A stretch of DNA of 64,000 nucleotides from Ryuthela nishihirai. Lineage: Eukaryota > Arthropoda > Arachnida > Araneae > Heptathelidae. The stretch lies in contig JAWZYU010000122.1 in assembly GCA_038380435.1 (NCBI GenBank), positions 725,201 through 789,200 on the forward strand, given 5' to 3'. Position numbers and translations under genes: made by a program. Under the pieces are notes generated by a model, which was given only the letters and a program-made list of their open reading frames with translations, searched no databases and was not told the origin of the DNA. Below, one piece after another: positions 40,701 through 53,733 of this stretch (position 1 is the stretch's first letter; every line of letters starts with the position of its first letter).

Positions 40701-42033
40701 CGGGAACACGTAACAGGGGCCCGAGACCACAGGAAGAAAAAACTCCCCCGGGACATGAGGCGGGAACACCCGACAGGTGCCCGAGAGCACAAAAAAATAC
40801 CTCCCCCGTGTCATTTGGCGGGAACTCGTAACAGGGTCCCGAGACCACAGGAAGAAAAAACTCCCCCCGGACATGAGGCGGGAAACCCCAACAGTTGCCC
40901 GAGAGCACAAAAAAGTACCTCCCCCGTGTCATGAGGCGGGAACTCGTAACAGGTGCCCGAGACCACAGGAAGAAAAAACTCCCCCGGGACATGAGTCGGG
41001 AACACCCGACAGGTGCCCGAGAGCACAAAAAACTACCTCCCCCGGGTCATGTGGCGGGAACTCGTAACAGGTGCCCGAGACCACAGGAAGAAAAAACTCC
41101 CCCGGGACATGAGGCGGGAACACCCGACAGTTGCCCGAGAGCACAAAAAACTACCTCCTCCGGGTCATTTGGCGGGAACTCGTAACAGGGGCCCGAGACC
41201 ACAGGAAGAGAAAACTCCCCCGGGACATGAGGCGGGAACAACTGACAGTTGCCCGAGAGCACAAAAAACTACCTCCCCCGTGTCATGAGGCGGGAACTCG
41301 TAACAGGTGCCCGAGACCACAGGAAGAAAAAACTCCCCCGGGACATGAGTCGGGAACACCCGACAGGTGCCCGAGAGCACAAAAAACTACCTCCCCCGGG
41401 TAATTTGGCAGGAACTCGTAACAGGGGCCCGAGACCACAGGAAGAAAACACTCCCCCGGGACATGAGGCGGGAACACCCGACAGTTGCCCGAGAGCACAA
41501 AAAACTACCTCCCCCGGGTGATTTGGCGGGAACTCGTAACAGGGGCCTGAGACCACAGGAAGAAAAAACTCCCCCGGGACATGAGGCTGGAACACCCGAC
41601 AGGTGCCCGAGAACACAAAAAACTACCTCCCCGGGTCATTTGGCGGTAACTCGTAACAGGGGCCCGAGACCACAGGAAGAAAAAACTCCCCCGTGACATG
41701 AGGCGGGAACACCTGACAGTTGCCCGAGAGCACAAAAAATTACCTCTCCCGGGTAATTTGGCAGGAACTCGTAACAGGGGCCCGAGACCACAGGAAGAAA
41801 ACACTCCCCCGGGACATGAGGCGGGAACACCCGACAGTTGCCCGAGAGCACAAAAAACTACCTCCCCAGGGTCATTTGGCGGGAACTCGTAACAGGGGCC
41901 CGAGACCACAGGAAGAAAAAACTCCCCCGGGACATGAGGCGGGAACACCCGACAGGTGCCCGAGAACACAAAAAACTACCTCCCCGGGTCATTTGGCGGT
42001 AACTCGTAACAGGGGCCCGAGACCACAGGAAGA
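37784..42033 (+). repeat. 4250-bp tandem duplication, copy 1
   Basis: This 36-unit block is followed immediately by a second copy. Private variants such as CCTACGGGAC, CCGGAGAGCACGAAAAAC, GACATTTGGCGGTAAC, GTGCCCTGATAGC, CCAAGGCCACATG and CGGGAAACCCC recur exactly 4250 bp later. Reading across the whole block I noticed one substitution (AGGAAGAAAA near 38430 against AGGAAAAAAA near 42680). The left boundary falls within AAAAACTCC at 37784-37792: left of it the two copies differ (ATC against AGA). Confidence 0.92.
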
Positions 42034-45000
42034 AAAAACTCCTACGGGACATGAGGCGGGAACACCCGACAGTTGCCCGAGAGCACAAAAAACTACCTCC
42101 CCCGGGTCATGAGGCGGGAACTCGTAACAGGGGCCCGAGACCACAGGAAGAAAAAACTCCCCCGGGACATGAGGCGGGAACTCGTAACAGGGGCCCGAGA
42201 CCACAGGAAGAAAAAACTCCCCCGGGACATGAGGCGGGAACACCCGACAGGTGCCCGAGAGCACAAAAAACTACCTCCCCCGGGTCATGAGGCGGGAACT
42301 CGTAACAGGGGCCCGAGACCACAGAAAGAAAAAACTCCCCCGGGACATGAGGCTGGAACCCCCAACAGTTGCCCGAGAGCACAAAAAACTACCTCCCCCA
42401 GGTCATGAGGCGGGAACTCGTAACAGGGTCCCGAGACCACAGGAAGAATAAACTCCCCCGGGACATGAGGCGGGAACACCCGTCAGTTGCACGAGAGCAC
42501 AAAAAACTACCTCCCCCGGGTCATTTGGCGGGAACTCGTAACAGGGTCCCGAGACAACAGGAAGAAAAAACTCCCCCGGGACATGAGGCGGGAACACCCG
42601 ACAGTTGCCGGAGAGCACGAAAAACTACTTCCCCCGGGTCATGAGGCAGGAACTTGTAACAGGTGCCCGAGACCACAGGAAAAAAAAACTCCCCCGGGAC
42701 ATGAGGCGGGAACACCCGACAGGTGCCCGAGAGCACATAAAACTACCTCCCCTGGGTCATTTGGCGGGAACTCGTAACAGGTGCCCGAGACCACAGGAAG
42801 CAAAAATTCCCCCGGGACATGAGGCGGGAACACCCGACAGGTGCCCGAGAGCACAAAAAACTACCTCCCCCGGGTCATTTGGCGGGAACTCGTAACAGGT
42901 GCCCGAGACCACAGGAAGAAAAAACTCTCACGGGACATGAGGCGGGAATACCCGACAGGTGCCCGAGAGCACAAAAAACTACCTCCCCCGGGTCATTTGG
43001 CGGGAACTTGTAACAGGGTCCCGAGACCACAGGAAGAAAAAACTCACCCGGGACATGAGGCGGGAACACCCGACAGTTGCCCGAGAGCACAAAAAACTAC
43101 CTCCCCCGGGTCATGAGGCGGGAACTCGTAACAGAGGCCCGAGACCACAGGAAGAAAAAACTCCCCCGGGACATGAGGCGGGAACACCCGACAGGTGCCC
43201 GAGAACACAAAAAACTACCTCCCCGGGTCATTTGGCGGGAACACGTAACAGGGGCCCGACACCACAGGAAGAAAAAACTCCCCGGGGACATGAGGCAGGA
43301 ACACCCGACAGGTGCCCGAGAGCACAAAAAACTACCTCCCCCGGGTCATTTGGCAGGAACACGTAACAGGGGCCCGAGACCACAGGAAGAAAAAACTCCC
43401 CCGGGACATAAGGCGGGAACACCCGATAGGTGCCCTGATAGCACAAAAAACTACCTCCCCCGGGTCATTTGGCGGGAACTCGTAATAGGGACCCGAGACC
43501 ACAGGAAGAAAAAACTCCCCTAGGACATGAGGCGGGAACACCTGACAGGTGCCCGAGAGCACAAAAAACTACCTCCCCCGGGTCATTTGGCGGGAACTCG
43601 TAACAGGGGCCCGACACCACAGGAAGAAAAAATTCCCCCGGGTCATTTGGCGGGAACTCGTAACAGGGGCCCGAGACCACAGGAAGAAAAAACTCCCCCG
43701 GGACATGAGGCGGGAACACCCGACAGGTGCCCGAGAGCACAAAAAACTACCTCCCCCGGGTCATTTGGCGGGAACTCGTAACAGGGTCCCAAGGCCACAT
43801 GAAGAAAAAACTCCCCAGGGTCATGAGGCGGGAACTCGTAACAGGTGCCCGAGACCACAGGAAGAAAAAACTCCCCCGGGACATGAGGCGGGAACACCCG
43901 ACATGTGCCCGAGAGCACAAAAAACTACCTCCCCCGGGTCATGTGGCGGGAACTCGTAACAGGTGCCCGAGACCACAGGAAGAAAAAACTCCCCCGGGAC
44001 ATGAGGCGGGAACACCCGACAGGTGCCAAAGAGCACATAAAACTACCTCCCCTGGGTCATTTGGCGGGAACTCGAAACAGGTGCCCGAGACCACAGGAAG
44101 CAAAAATTCCCCCGGGACATGAGGCGGGAACACCCGACAGGTGCCCGAGAGCACAAAAAACTACCTCCTCCGGGTCATTTGGCGGGAACTCGTAACAGGT
44201 GCCCGAGACCACAGGAAGAAAAAACTCCCCCGGGACATGAGGCGGGAACACCCGACAGGTGCCCGAGAGCACAAAAAACTACCTCCCCTGGGTCATTTGG
44301 CGGGAACTTGTAACGGGGTCCCGAGACCACAGGAAGAAAAAACTCACCCGGGACATGAGGCGGGAACACCCGACAGTTGCCCGAGAGCACAAAAAACTAC
44401 CTCCCTCGGGTCATGAGGCGGGAACTCGTAACAGAGGCCCGAGACCACAGGAAGAAAAAACTCCCCCGGGACATGAGGCGGGAACACCCGACAGGTGCTC
44501 GAGAACACAAAAAACTACCTCCCCGGGACATTTGGCGGTAACTCGTAACAGGGGCCCGAGACCACAGGAAGAAAAAACTCCCCGGGGACATGAGGCTGGA
44601 ACACCCGACAGGTGCCTGAGAGCACAAAAAACTACCTCCCCCGGGTCATTTGGCGGGAACTCGTAACAGGGGCCCGAGACCACAGGAAGAAAAATCTCCC
44701 CCGGGACATAAGGCGGGAACACCCGACAGGTGCCCTGAGAGCACAAAAAACTACCTCCCCCGGGTCATTTGGCGGGAACTCGTAATAGGGACCCGAGACC
44801 ACAGGAAGAAAAAACTCCCCCGGGACATGAGGCGGGAACACCCGACAGGTGCCCGAGAGCACAAAAAACTACCTCCCCCGGGTCATTTGGCGGGAACTCG
44901 TAACAGGGGCCCAACACCACAGGAAGAAAAAACTCCCCCGTGTCATTTGGCGGGAACACGTAACAGGGGCCCGAGACCACAGGAAGAAAAAACTCCCCCG

Positions 45001-46283
45001 GGACATGAGGCGGGAACACCCGACAGGTGCCCGAGAGCACAAAAAAATACCTCCCCCGTGTCATTTGGCGGGAACTCGTAACAGGGTCCCGAGACCACAG
45101 GAAGAAAAAACTCCCCCCGGACATGAGGCGGGAAACCCCAACAGTTGCCCGAGAGCACAAAAAAGTACCTCCCCCGTGTCATGAGGCGGGAACTCGTAAC
45201 AGGTGCCCGAGACCACAGGAAGAAAAAACTCCCCCGGGACATGAGTCGGGAACACCCGACAGGTGCCCGAGAGCACAAAAAACTACCTCCCCCGGGTCAT
45301 GTGGCGGGAACTCGTAACAGGTGCCCGAGACCACAGGAAGAAAAAACTCCCCCGGGACATGAGGCGGGAACACCCGACAGTTGCCCGAGAGCACAAAAAA
45401 CTACCTCCTCCGGGTCATTTGGCGGGAACTCGTAACAGGGGCCCGAGACCACAGGAAGAGAAAACTCCCCCGGGACATGAGGCGGGAACAACTGACAGTT
45501 GCCCGAGAGCACAAAAAACTACCTCCCCCGTGTCATGAGGCGGGAACTCGTAACAGGTGCCCGAGACCACAGGAAGAAAAAACTCCCCCGGGACATGAGT
45601 CGGGAACACCCGACAGGTGCCCGAGAGCACAAAAAACTACCTCCCCCGGGTAATTTGGCAGGAACTCGTAACAGGGGCCCGAGACCACAGGAAGAAAACA
45701 CTCCCCCGGGACATGAGGCGGGAACACCCGACAGTTGCCCGAGAGCACAAAAAACTACCTCCCCCGGGTGATTTGGCGGGAACTCGTAACAGGGGCCTGA
45801 GACCACAGGAAGAAAAAACTCCCCCGGGACATGAGGCTGGAACACCCGACAGGTGCCCGAGAACACAAAAAACTACCTCCCCGGGTCATTTGGCGGTAAC
45901 TCGTAACAGGGGCCCGAGACCACAGGAAGAAAAAACTCCCCCGTGACATGAGGCGGGAACACCTGACAGTTGCCCGAGAGCACAAAAAATTACCTCTCCC
46001 GGGTAATTTGGCAGGAACTCGTAACAGGGGCCCGAGACCACAGGAAGAAAACACTCCCCCGGGACATGAGGCGGGAACACCCGACAGTTGCCCGAGAGCA
46101 CAAAAAACTACCTCCCCAGGGTCATTTGGCGGGAACTCGTAACAGGGGCCCGAGACCACAGGAAGAAAAAACTCCCCCGGGACATGAGGCGGGAACACCC
46201 GACAGGTGCCCGAGAACACAAAAAACTACCTCCCCGGGTCATTTGGCGGTAACTCGTAACAGGGGCCCGAGACCACAGGAAGA
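42034..46283 (+). repeat. 4250-bp tandem duplication, copy 2
   Basis: Second copy, directly abutting copy 1. The right boundary lies within the same AAAAACTCC word at 46284-46292, after which copy 2 continues CCGGGG where the junction at 42043 has TACGGG. All three boundaries are therefore the same 9-bp word at the A-tract end of an A half, as expected for unequal crossing-over between units offset by 36 periods. The near-identity implies a very recent event or an assembly duplication. Confidence 0.92.
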
Positions 46284-46564
46284 AAAAACTCCCCGGGGAC
46301 ATGAGGCGGGAACACCCGACAGGTGCCCAAGAGCACAAAAAACTACCTCCCCCGGGTCATTTGGCGGGAACTCGTAACAGGGGCCCGAGACCACAGGAAG
46401 AGAAAACTCCCCCGGGACATGAGGCGGGGACACCCGATAGGTGCCCGAGAGCACAAAAAACTACCTCCCCCGGGTCATGATGCGGGAACTCGTAACAGGG
46501 GCCCGAGAACACAGGAAGAAAAAACTCCCCTGGGACCTGAGGCGGGAACACCCGACAGTTGCCC

Positions 46565-48980
46565 GAGAGCACAAAAAACTACCTCCCCCGGGTAATGAGG
46601 CGGGAACTCGTTACAGGTGCCCGAGACCACAGGAAGAAAAAACTCCCCCGGGACATTAGGCGGAAACACCCGTCAGGTGCCCGAGAGCACAAAAAACTAC
46701 CTCCCCCGGGTAATTTGGCGGGAACTCATAACAGGGGCCTGAGACCACAGGAAGGAAAAACTCCCCCGGGACATGAGGCGGGAACACCCTACAGTTGCCC
46801 GAGAGCACAAAAGACTACCTCCCACAGGTCATGAGGCGGGAACTCGTAACAGGGGTCCGAGACCACAGGAAGAAATAACTCCTCCGGGACATGAGGCGGG
46901 AACACCCGACAGTTACCCGAGAGCACAAAAAACTACCTCCCCTGGGTCATGAGGCGGGAACTCGTAACAGGGGCCCGAGACTACAGGAAGAACAAACTCC
47001 CCCGGGACATGAGGTAGGAACACCCGACAGGTGCCCGAGAGCACAAAAAACTACCTCCCCCGGGTCATGAGGCGGGAACTCGTAACAGGTGCCCGAGACC
47101 ACAGGAAGAAAAAACTCCCCCGGGACATGAGGCGGGAACACCCGACAGGAGCCCGAGAGCAGAAAAAACTTCCTCCCCCGGGTCATTTGGCGGGAACTCG
47201 TAACAGGGGCCCGAGACCACAGGAAGAAAAAACTCCCCCGGGACATGAGGCGGGAACACCCGACAGGTGCCCGAGAGCACAAAAAACTACCTACCCCTGG
47301 TCATTTGGCAGGAATTCGTAACAGGGGCCCGAGACCACAGGAAGAAAAAACTCCCCCGGGACATGAGGCGGGAACACCCGACAGGTGCCCGAGAGCACAA
47401 AAAACTACCTCCCCCGGGTCATTTGGCGGCAACTCGTAACAGGGGTCTGAGACCACAGGAAAGAAAAACTCCCCCGGGACATGAGGCGGGAACACCCTAC
47501 AGTTGCCCGAGAGCACAAAAGACTACCTCCCACAGGTCATGAGGCGGGAACTCGTAACAGGGGCCCGAGACCAGAGGAAGAAATAACTCCCCCGGGACAT
47601 GAGGCGGGAACACCCGACAGTTACCCGAGAGCACAAAAAACTACCTCCCCCGGGTCATGAGGCGGGAACTCGTAACAGGTGCCCGAGACCACAGGAAGAA
47701 AAAAATCCCCCATGACATGAGGTGGGAACACTCGTCAGTTGCCCGAGAGCACAAAAAACTACCTCCTCCGGGTCATTTGGCGGGAACTCGTAACAGGTGC
47801 CCGAGACCACAGGAAGAAAAAACTCCCCCGGGACATGAGGTGGGAACACCCGACAGTTGCCCGAGAGCACAAAAAACTACCTCCCCCGGGTCATGAGGCG
47901 GGAACTCGTAACAGGTGCCCGAGACCACAGGAAGAAAAAAATCCCCCATGACATGAGGTGGGAACACTCGTCAGTTGCCCGAGAGCACAAAAAACTACCT
48001 CCTCCGGGTCATTTGGCGGGAACTCGTAACAGGTGCCCGAGACCACAGGAAGAAAAAACTCCCCCGGACATGAGGCGGGAACACCCGACAGGAGCCCGAG
48101 AGCACAAAAAACTACCTCCCCCGGGTCATTTGGCGGGAACTCGTAACAGGGGCCCGACACCACAGGAAGAAAAAACTCCCCCGGGTCATTTGGCGGGAAC
48201 TCGTAACAGGGGCCCGAGACCACAGGAAGAAAAAACTCCCCCGGGACATGAGGCGGGAACACCCGACAGGTGCCCTGAGATCACAAAACGCTACCTCCCA
48301 CGGGTCATTTGGCGGGAACTCGTAACAGGTGCCCGAGACCACATGAAGAAAAAACTCCCCCGGGACATGAGGCGGGAACACCCGACAGTTGCCCGAGAGC
48401 ACAAAAAACTACCTCCCCCGGGTCATTTGGCGGGAAATCGTAACAGGGGCCCGAGACCACAGGAAGAAAAAACTCCCCCGGGACATGAGGCGGGAACACC
48501 CGACAGTTGCCCGAGAGCACAAAAAACTACCTCAACCGGGTCATGAGGCCGGAACTCGTAAAAGGGGCCCGAGACCACAGGAAGAAAAAACTCCCCCGGG
48601 ACATGAGGCGGGAACACCCGACAGGTGCCCGAGAGCACAAAAAACTATCTCCCCCGGGTCATGAGGCGGGAACTCGTAACAGGGACCCGAGACCATAGGA
48701 AGAAAAAACTCCCCTGGGACATGAGGCGGGAACATCCGACAGGTGCCCGAGAGCACAAAAAACTAAGTCCCCCGGGTCATTTGGCGGGTCATGAGGCGGG
48801 AACACCCGACAGTTGCCCGAGAGCACAAAAAACTACCTCCCCCGGGTCATATGGCGGGAACTCGTAACAGGTGCCCGAGACCACAGGAAGAAAAAACTCC
48901 CCCGCGACATGAGGCGGGAACACCCGACAGGTGCCCGAGAGCACAAAAAACTACCTCCCCCGGGTCATGAGGCGGGAACT
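46565..48980 (+). repeat. 2.4-kb segment, copy 1 of a dispersed pair
   Basis: The segment matches 53734-55920. The shift is 7169 bp on the left (for example GGTAATGAGG, GAACAAACTCC, CTACCCCTGGTCATTTGG) and 6933 bp on the right (CCTGAGATCACAAAACGC, GTAAAAGGGGCC, the deletion junction). The 236-bp difference is two units: here a unit pair with AAAATCCCCCATGACATG occurs twice (about 47700 and 47939), while the other copy has it once (about 54869). Confidence 0.82.
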
Positions 48981-51900
48981 CGTAACAGGGGCCCGAGAAC
49001 ACAGGAAGAAAAAACTCCCCTGGGACCTGAGGCGGGAACACCCGACAGTTGCCCGAGAGCACAAAAAACTACCTCTCCCGGGTCATGAGGTGGGAAATCG
49101 TAACAGGGGCCCGAGACCACAGGAAGAAAAAACTCCCCCGGGACATGAGGCGGGAACACCCGACAGGTGCCCGAGAGCACAAAAAACTACCTCCCCCGGG
49201 TCATTCGGCGGGAACTCGTAACAGGGGCCCGACACCACAGGAACAAAAAACTCCCCCGGGACATGAGGCGGGAACACCCGACAGGTGCCCGAGAGCACAA
49301 AAAACTACCTCCCCCGGGTCATGAGGCGGGAACTCGTAAGAGGTGCCCGAGACCACAGGAAGAAAAAACTCCCCCGGGACATGAGGCGGGAACACCCGAC
49401 AGGTGCCCGAGAGCACAAAAAATTACCTCCCCCGGGTCATTTGGCGGGAACTCGTAACAGGTGCCCGAGACTACAGGAAGAAAAACTCCCCCGGGACATG
49501 AGGCGGGAACACCCGACAGGTGCCCGAGAGCACAAAAAACTACCTCCCCCGGGTCATTTGGCGGGAACTCGTAACAGGGGCCCGAGACCACAGGAAGAAA
49601 AAACTCCCCCGGGACATGAGGCGGGAACACCCGACAGGTGCCCGAGAGCACAAAAAACTACCTCCCCCGGGTCATTTGGCGGGAACTCGTAACAGGTGCC
49701 CGAGACCACAGGAAGAAAAAACTCCCAGGGACAGGAGGTGGGAACACCCGACAGGTGCCCGAGAGCACAAAAAACTACCTCCCCCGGGTCATTTGGTGGG
49801 AACTCGTAACAGGTGCCCGAGACCACAGGAAGAAAAAACTCCCCCGGGACATGAGGTGGGAACTCGTAACAGGTGCCCGAGACCACAGGAAGAAAATACT
49901 CCCCCGGGACATGAGGTGGGAACACCCGACAGGTGCCCGAGAGCACAAAAAACTACCTCCCACGGGTCATTTGGCGGGAACTCGTAACAGGGGCAAGACA
50001 CCACAGGAAGAAAAAACTCCCCCGGGACATGAGGCGGGAAAACCCGACAGGTGCCCGAGAACACAAAAAACTACCTCCCACAGGTCATTTGGCGGGAACT
50101 CGTAACAGGGGCCTGACACCACAGGAAGAAAAAACTCCCCCGGGTCATTTGGCGGGAACTCGTAACAGGGGCCCGAGACCACAGGAAGAAAAAACTCCCC
50201 CGGGACATGAGGCGGGAACACCCGACAGGTGCCCGAGTGCACAAAAAACTACCTCCCCTGGGTCATGAGGCGGGAACTCGTAACAGGTGCCCGAGACCAC
50301 AGGAAGAAAAAACTCCCCCGGGACATTAGGCGGAAACACCCGTCAGGTGCCCGAGAGCACAAAAAACTACCTCCCCCGGGTCATTTGGCGGGAACTCGTA
50401 ACAGGGGCCCGAGACCACAGGAAGAAAAAACTCACCCGGGACATGAGGCGGGAACACCCGACAGTTGCCCGAGAGCACAAAAAACTACCTCCCACGGGTC
50501 ATGAGGCGGGAACTCGTAACAGCGGCCTGAGACCACAGGAAGAAAAAACTCCCCCGGGACATGAGGCGGGAACACCCGACAGTTACCCGAGAGCACAAAA
50601 AACTACCTCCCCCGGGTCATGAGGCGGGAACTCGTAACAGGGGCCCGAGACTACAGGAAGAAAAAACTCCCCCGGGACATGAGGCAGGAACACCCGACAG
50701 GTGCCCGAGAGCACAAAAAACTACCTCCCCCGGGTCATGAGACTGGAACTCGTAACAGGTGCCCGAGACCACAGGAAGAAAAATCTCCCCCGTGACATGA
50801 GGCGGGAACACCCGACAGTTGCCCGAGAGCACAAAAAACTACCTCCCCCGGGTCATGAGGCGGGAACTCGTAACAGGTGCCCGAGACCACAGGAAGAAAA
50901 AACTCCCTCGGGACATGAGGCGGGAACACCCGACAGGTGCCCGAGAGCACAAAAAACTACCCCCCCCCGGGACGTTTGGCGGGAACTCGTAACAGGTGCC
51001 CGAGACCACAGGAAGAAAAAACTCCCCCGGGACATGAGGTGGGAACTCGTAACAGGTGCCCGAGACCACAGGAAGAAAATACTCCCGCGGGACATGAGGC
51101 GGGAACACCCGACAGGTGCCCGAGAGCACAAAAAACTACCTCCCCCAGGTCATTTGGCGGGAACTCGTAACAGGTGCCCGAGACCACAGGAAGAAAAACT
51201 CCCCCGGGATATGAGGCGGGAACACCCGACAGTTGCCCGAGAGCACAAAAAAACTACCTCCCCCGGGACATTTGGCGGGAACTCGTAACAGGTGCCCGAG
51301 ACCACAGGAAGAAAAAACTCCCCCGGGACATGAGGCGGGAACACCCGACAGGTGCCCGAGAGCACATAAAACTACCTCCCCGGGTCATTTGGCGGGAACT
51401 CGTAACAGGGGCCCGAGACCACAGGAAGAAAAAACTGCCCCGGGACATGAGGCGGGAACATCCGACAGGTGCCCGAGAGCACAAAAAACTACCTCCCCGG
51501 GTCGTTTGGCTGGAACTCGTAACTGGTGCCCGAGACCACAGGAAGAAAAAACTCCCCCGCGACATGAGGCGGGAACACCCGACAGGTGCCCGAGAGCACA
51601 AAAAACTACCTCCCCGGGTCATGAGGCGGGAACTCGTAACAGGTGCTCGAGACCAGAGGAAGAAAAAACTCCCCCGGGACATGAGGCGGGAACACCCGAC
51701 AGGTGCCCGAGAGCACAAAAAACTACCTCCCCCGGGTCATTTGGCGGGAACTCGTAACAGGTGCCCGAGACCACAGGAAGAAAAAACTCCCCCGGGACAT
51801 GAGGCGGGAACACCCGACAGGAGCCCGAGAGCACAAAAAACTACCTCCCCCGTGTCATTTGGCGTTAACTCGTAACAGGGGCTCGAGACCACAGCAAGAA

Positions 51901-53733
51901 AAAACTCTCCCGGGACATGAGGCGGGAACACCCGACAGGTGCCCGAGAGCACAAAAAACTACCTCCCACGGGTCATTTGGCGGGAACTCGTAACAGGGGC
52001 AAGACACCACAGGAAGAAAAAACTCCCGCGGGACATGAGGCGGGAAAACCCGACAGGTGCCCGAGAGCACAAAAAACTACCTCCCACAGGTCATTTGGCG
52101 GGAACTCGTAACAGGGGCCCGACACCACAGGAAGAAAAATCTGCCCCGGGACATGAGGCGGGAACAACCGACAGGTGCCCGCGAGCAAAAAAAACTACCT
52201 CCGCCGGGTCATGAGGCGGGAACTCGTAACAGGGCCCGAGACCACAGGAAGAAAAAACTCCCCCGGAACATGAGGCGGGAACACCCGACAGTTGCCCGAG
52301 TGCACAAAACACTACCTCCCCCGGGTCATGAGGCGGGAACTCGTAACAGGTGCCCGAGACCACAGGAAGAAAAAACTCCCCCGGGACATGAGGCGGGAAC
52401 ACCCGACAGGTGCGTGAGAGCACAAAAAACTACCTCCCCTGGGTCATTTTGCGGGAACTCGTAACAGGTGCCCGAGACCACAGGAAGAAAAAACTCCCCC
52501 GGGACATGAGGCGGGAACACCCGACTGGTGCCCGCGAGCACAAAAAACTACCTCCCCTGTGTCATTTGGTGGGAGCTCGTAACAGGGGCCCCAGACCACA
52601 GGAAGAAAAAACTCCCCCGGGAAATGAGGCGGGAACACCCGTCAGGTGCCCGAGAGCAGAAAAAACTACCTCCCCCGGGTCATTTGGCGGGAACTGGTAA
52701 CAGGGGCCTGAGACCACAGGAAGAAAAAACTCACCCGGGACAGGAGGCAGGAACAACCGACAGTTGCCCGAGAGCACAAAGAACTACCTCCCCGGGTCAT
52801 TTGGCGGGAAATCGTAACAGGGGCTTGAGACCACAGGAAGAAAAAACTCACCCGGGACATGAGGCGGGAACATCCGACAGGTGCCCGAGAGCACAAAAAA
52901 CTAAGTCCCCCGGGTCATTTGGCGGGTCATGAGGCGGGAACACCCGACAGTTGCCCGAGAGCACAAAAAACTACCTCCCCCGGGTCATATGGCGGGAACT
53001 CGTAACAGGTGCCCGAGACCACAGGAAGAAAAAACTCCCCCGGGACATTAGGCAGAAACACCCGTCAGGTGCCCGAGAGCACAAAAACTACCTCCCCCGG
53101 GTCATTTGGCGGGAACTCGTAACAGGGGCCTGAGACCACAGGAAGGAAAAACTCCCCCGGGACATGAGGCGGGAACACCCGACAGTTACCCGAGAGCACA
53201 AAAAACTACCTCCCCCGGGTCATGAGGCGGGAACTCGTAACAGGGGCCCGAGACTACAGGAAGAAAAAACTCCCCCGGGACATGAGGCAGGAACACCCGA
53301 CAGGTGCCCGAGAGCACAAAAAACTACCTCCCCCGGGTCATGACGCGGGAACTCGTAACAGGTGCCCGAGACCACAGGAAGAAAAATCTCCCCCGGGACA
53401 TGAGGCGGGAACACCCGACAGTTGCCCGAGTGCACAAAAAACTACCTCCCCCGGGTCATGAGGCGGGAACTCGTAACAGGGGCCCGAGACTACAGGAAGA
53501 AAAAACTCCCCCGGGACATGAGGCAGGAACACCCGACAGGTGCCCGAGAGCACAAAAAACTACCTCCCCCGGGTCATGAGGCGGGAACTCGTAACAGGTG
53601 CCCGAGAGCACAGGAAGAAAAAACTCCCCCGGGACATGAGGCGGGAACATCCGACAGGTGCCCGAGAGCACAAAAAACTAAGTCCACCGGGTCATTTGGC
53701 GGGTCATGAGGCGGGAACACCCGACAGTTGCCC

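Noticed and set aside
22873..42452. AATAAA poly(A) signals (for example near 22874, 29237, 30766, 33894, 38197, 42447)
   Set aside because: Each is a one-base change of the AAGAAAAAAC tract in an A half. They are scattered and unlinked to any transcription unit.
51174..51875. Longest forward open frame (233 codons), and others such as 47857-48546
   Set aside because: The translation is the satellite unit read again and again. It is long only because several short boundaries keep the frame. Equivalent frames exist on the opposite strand, with no start context, no codon bias and no domain.
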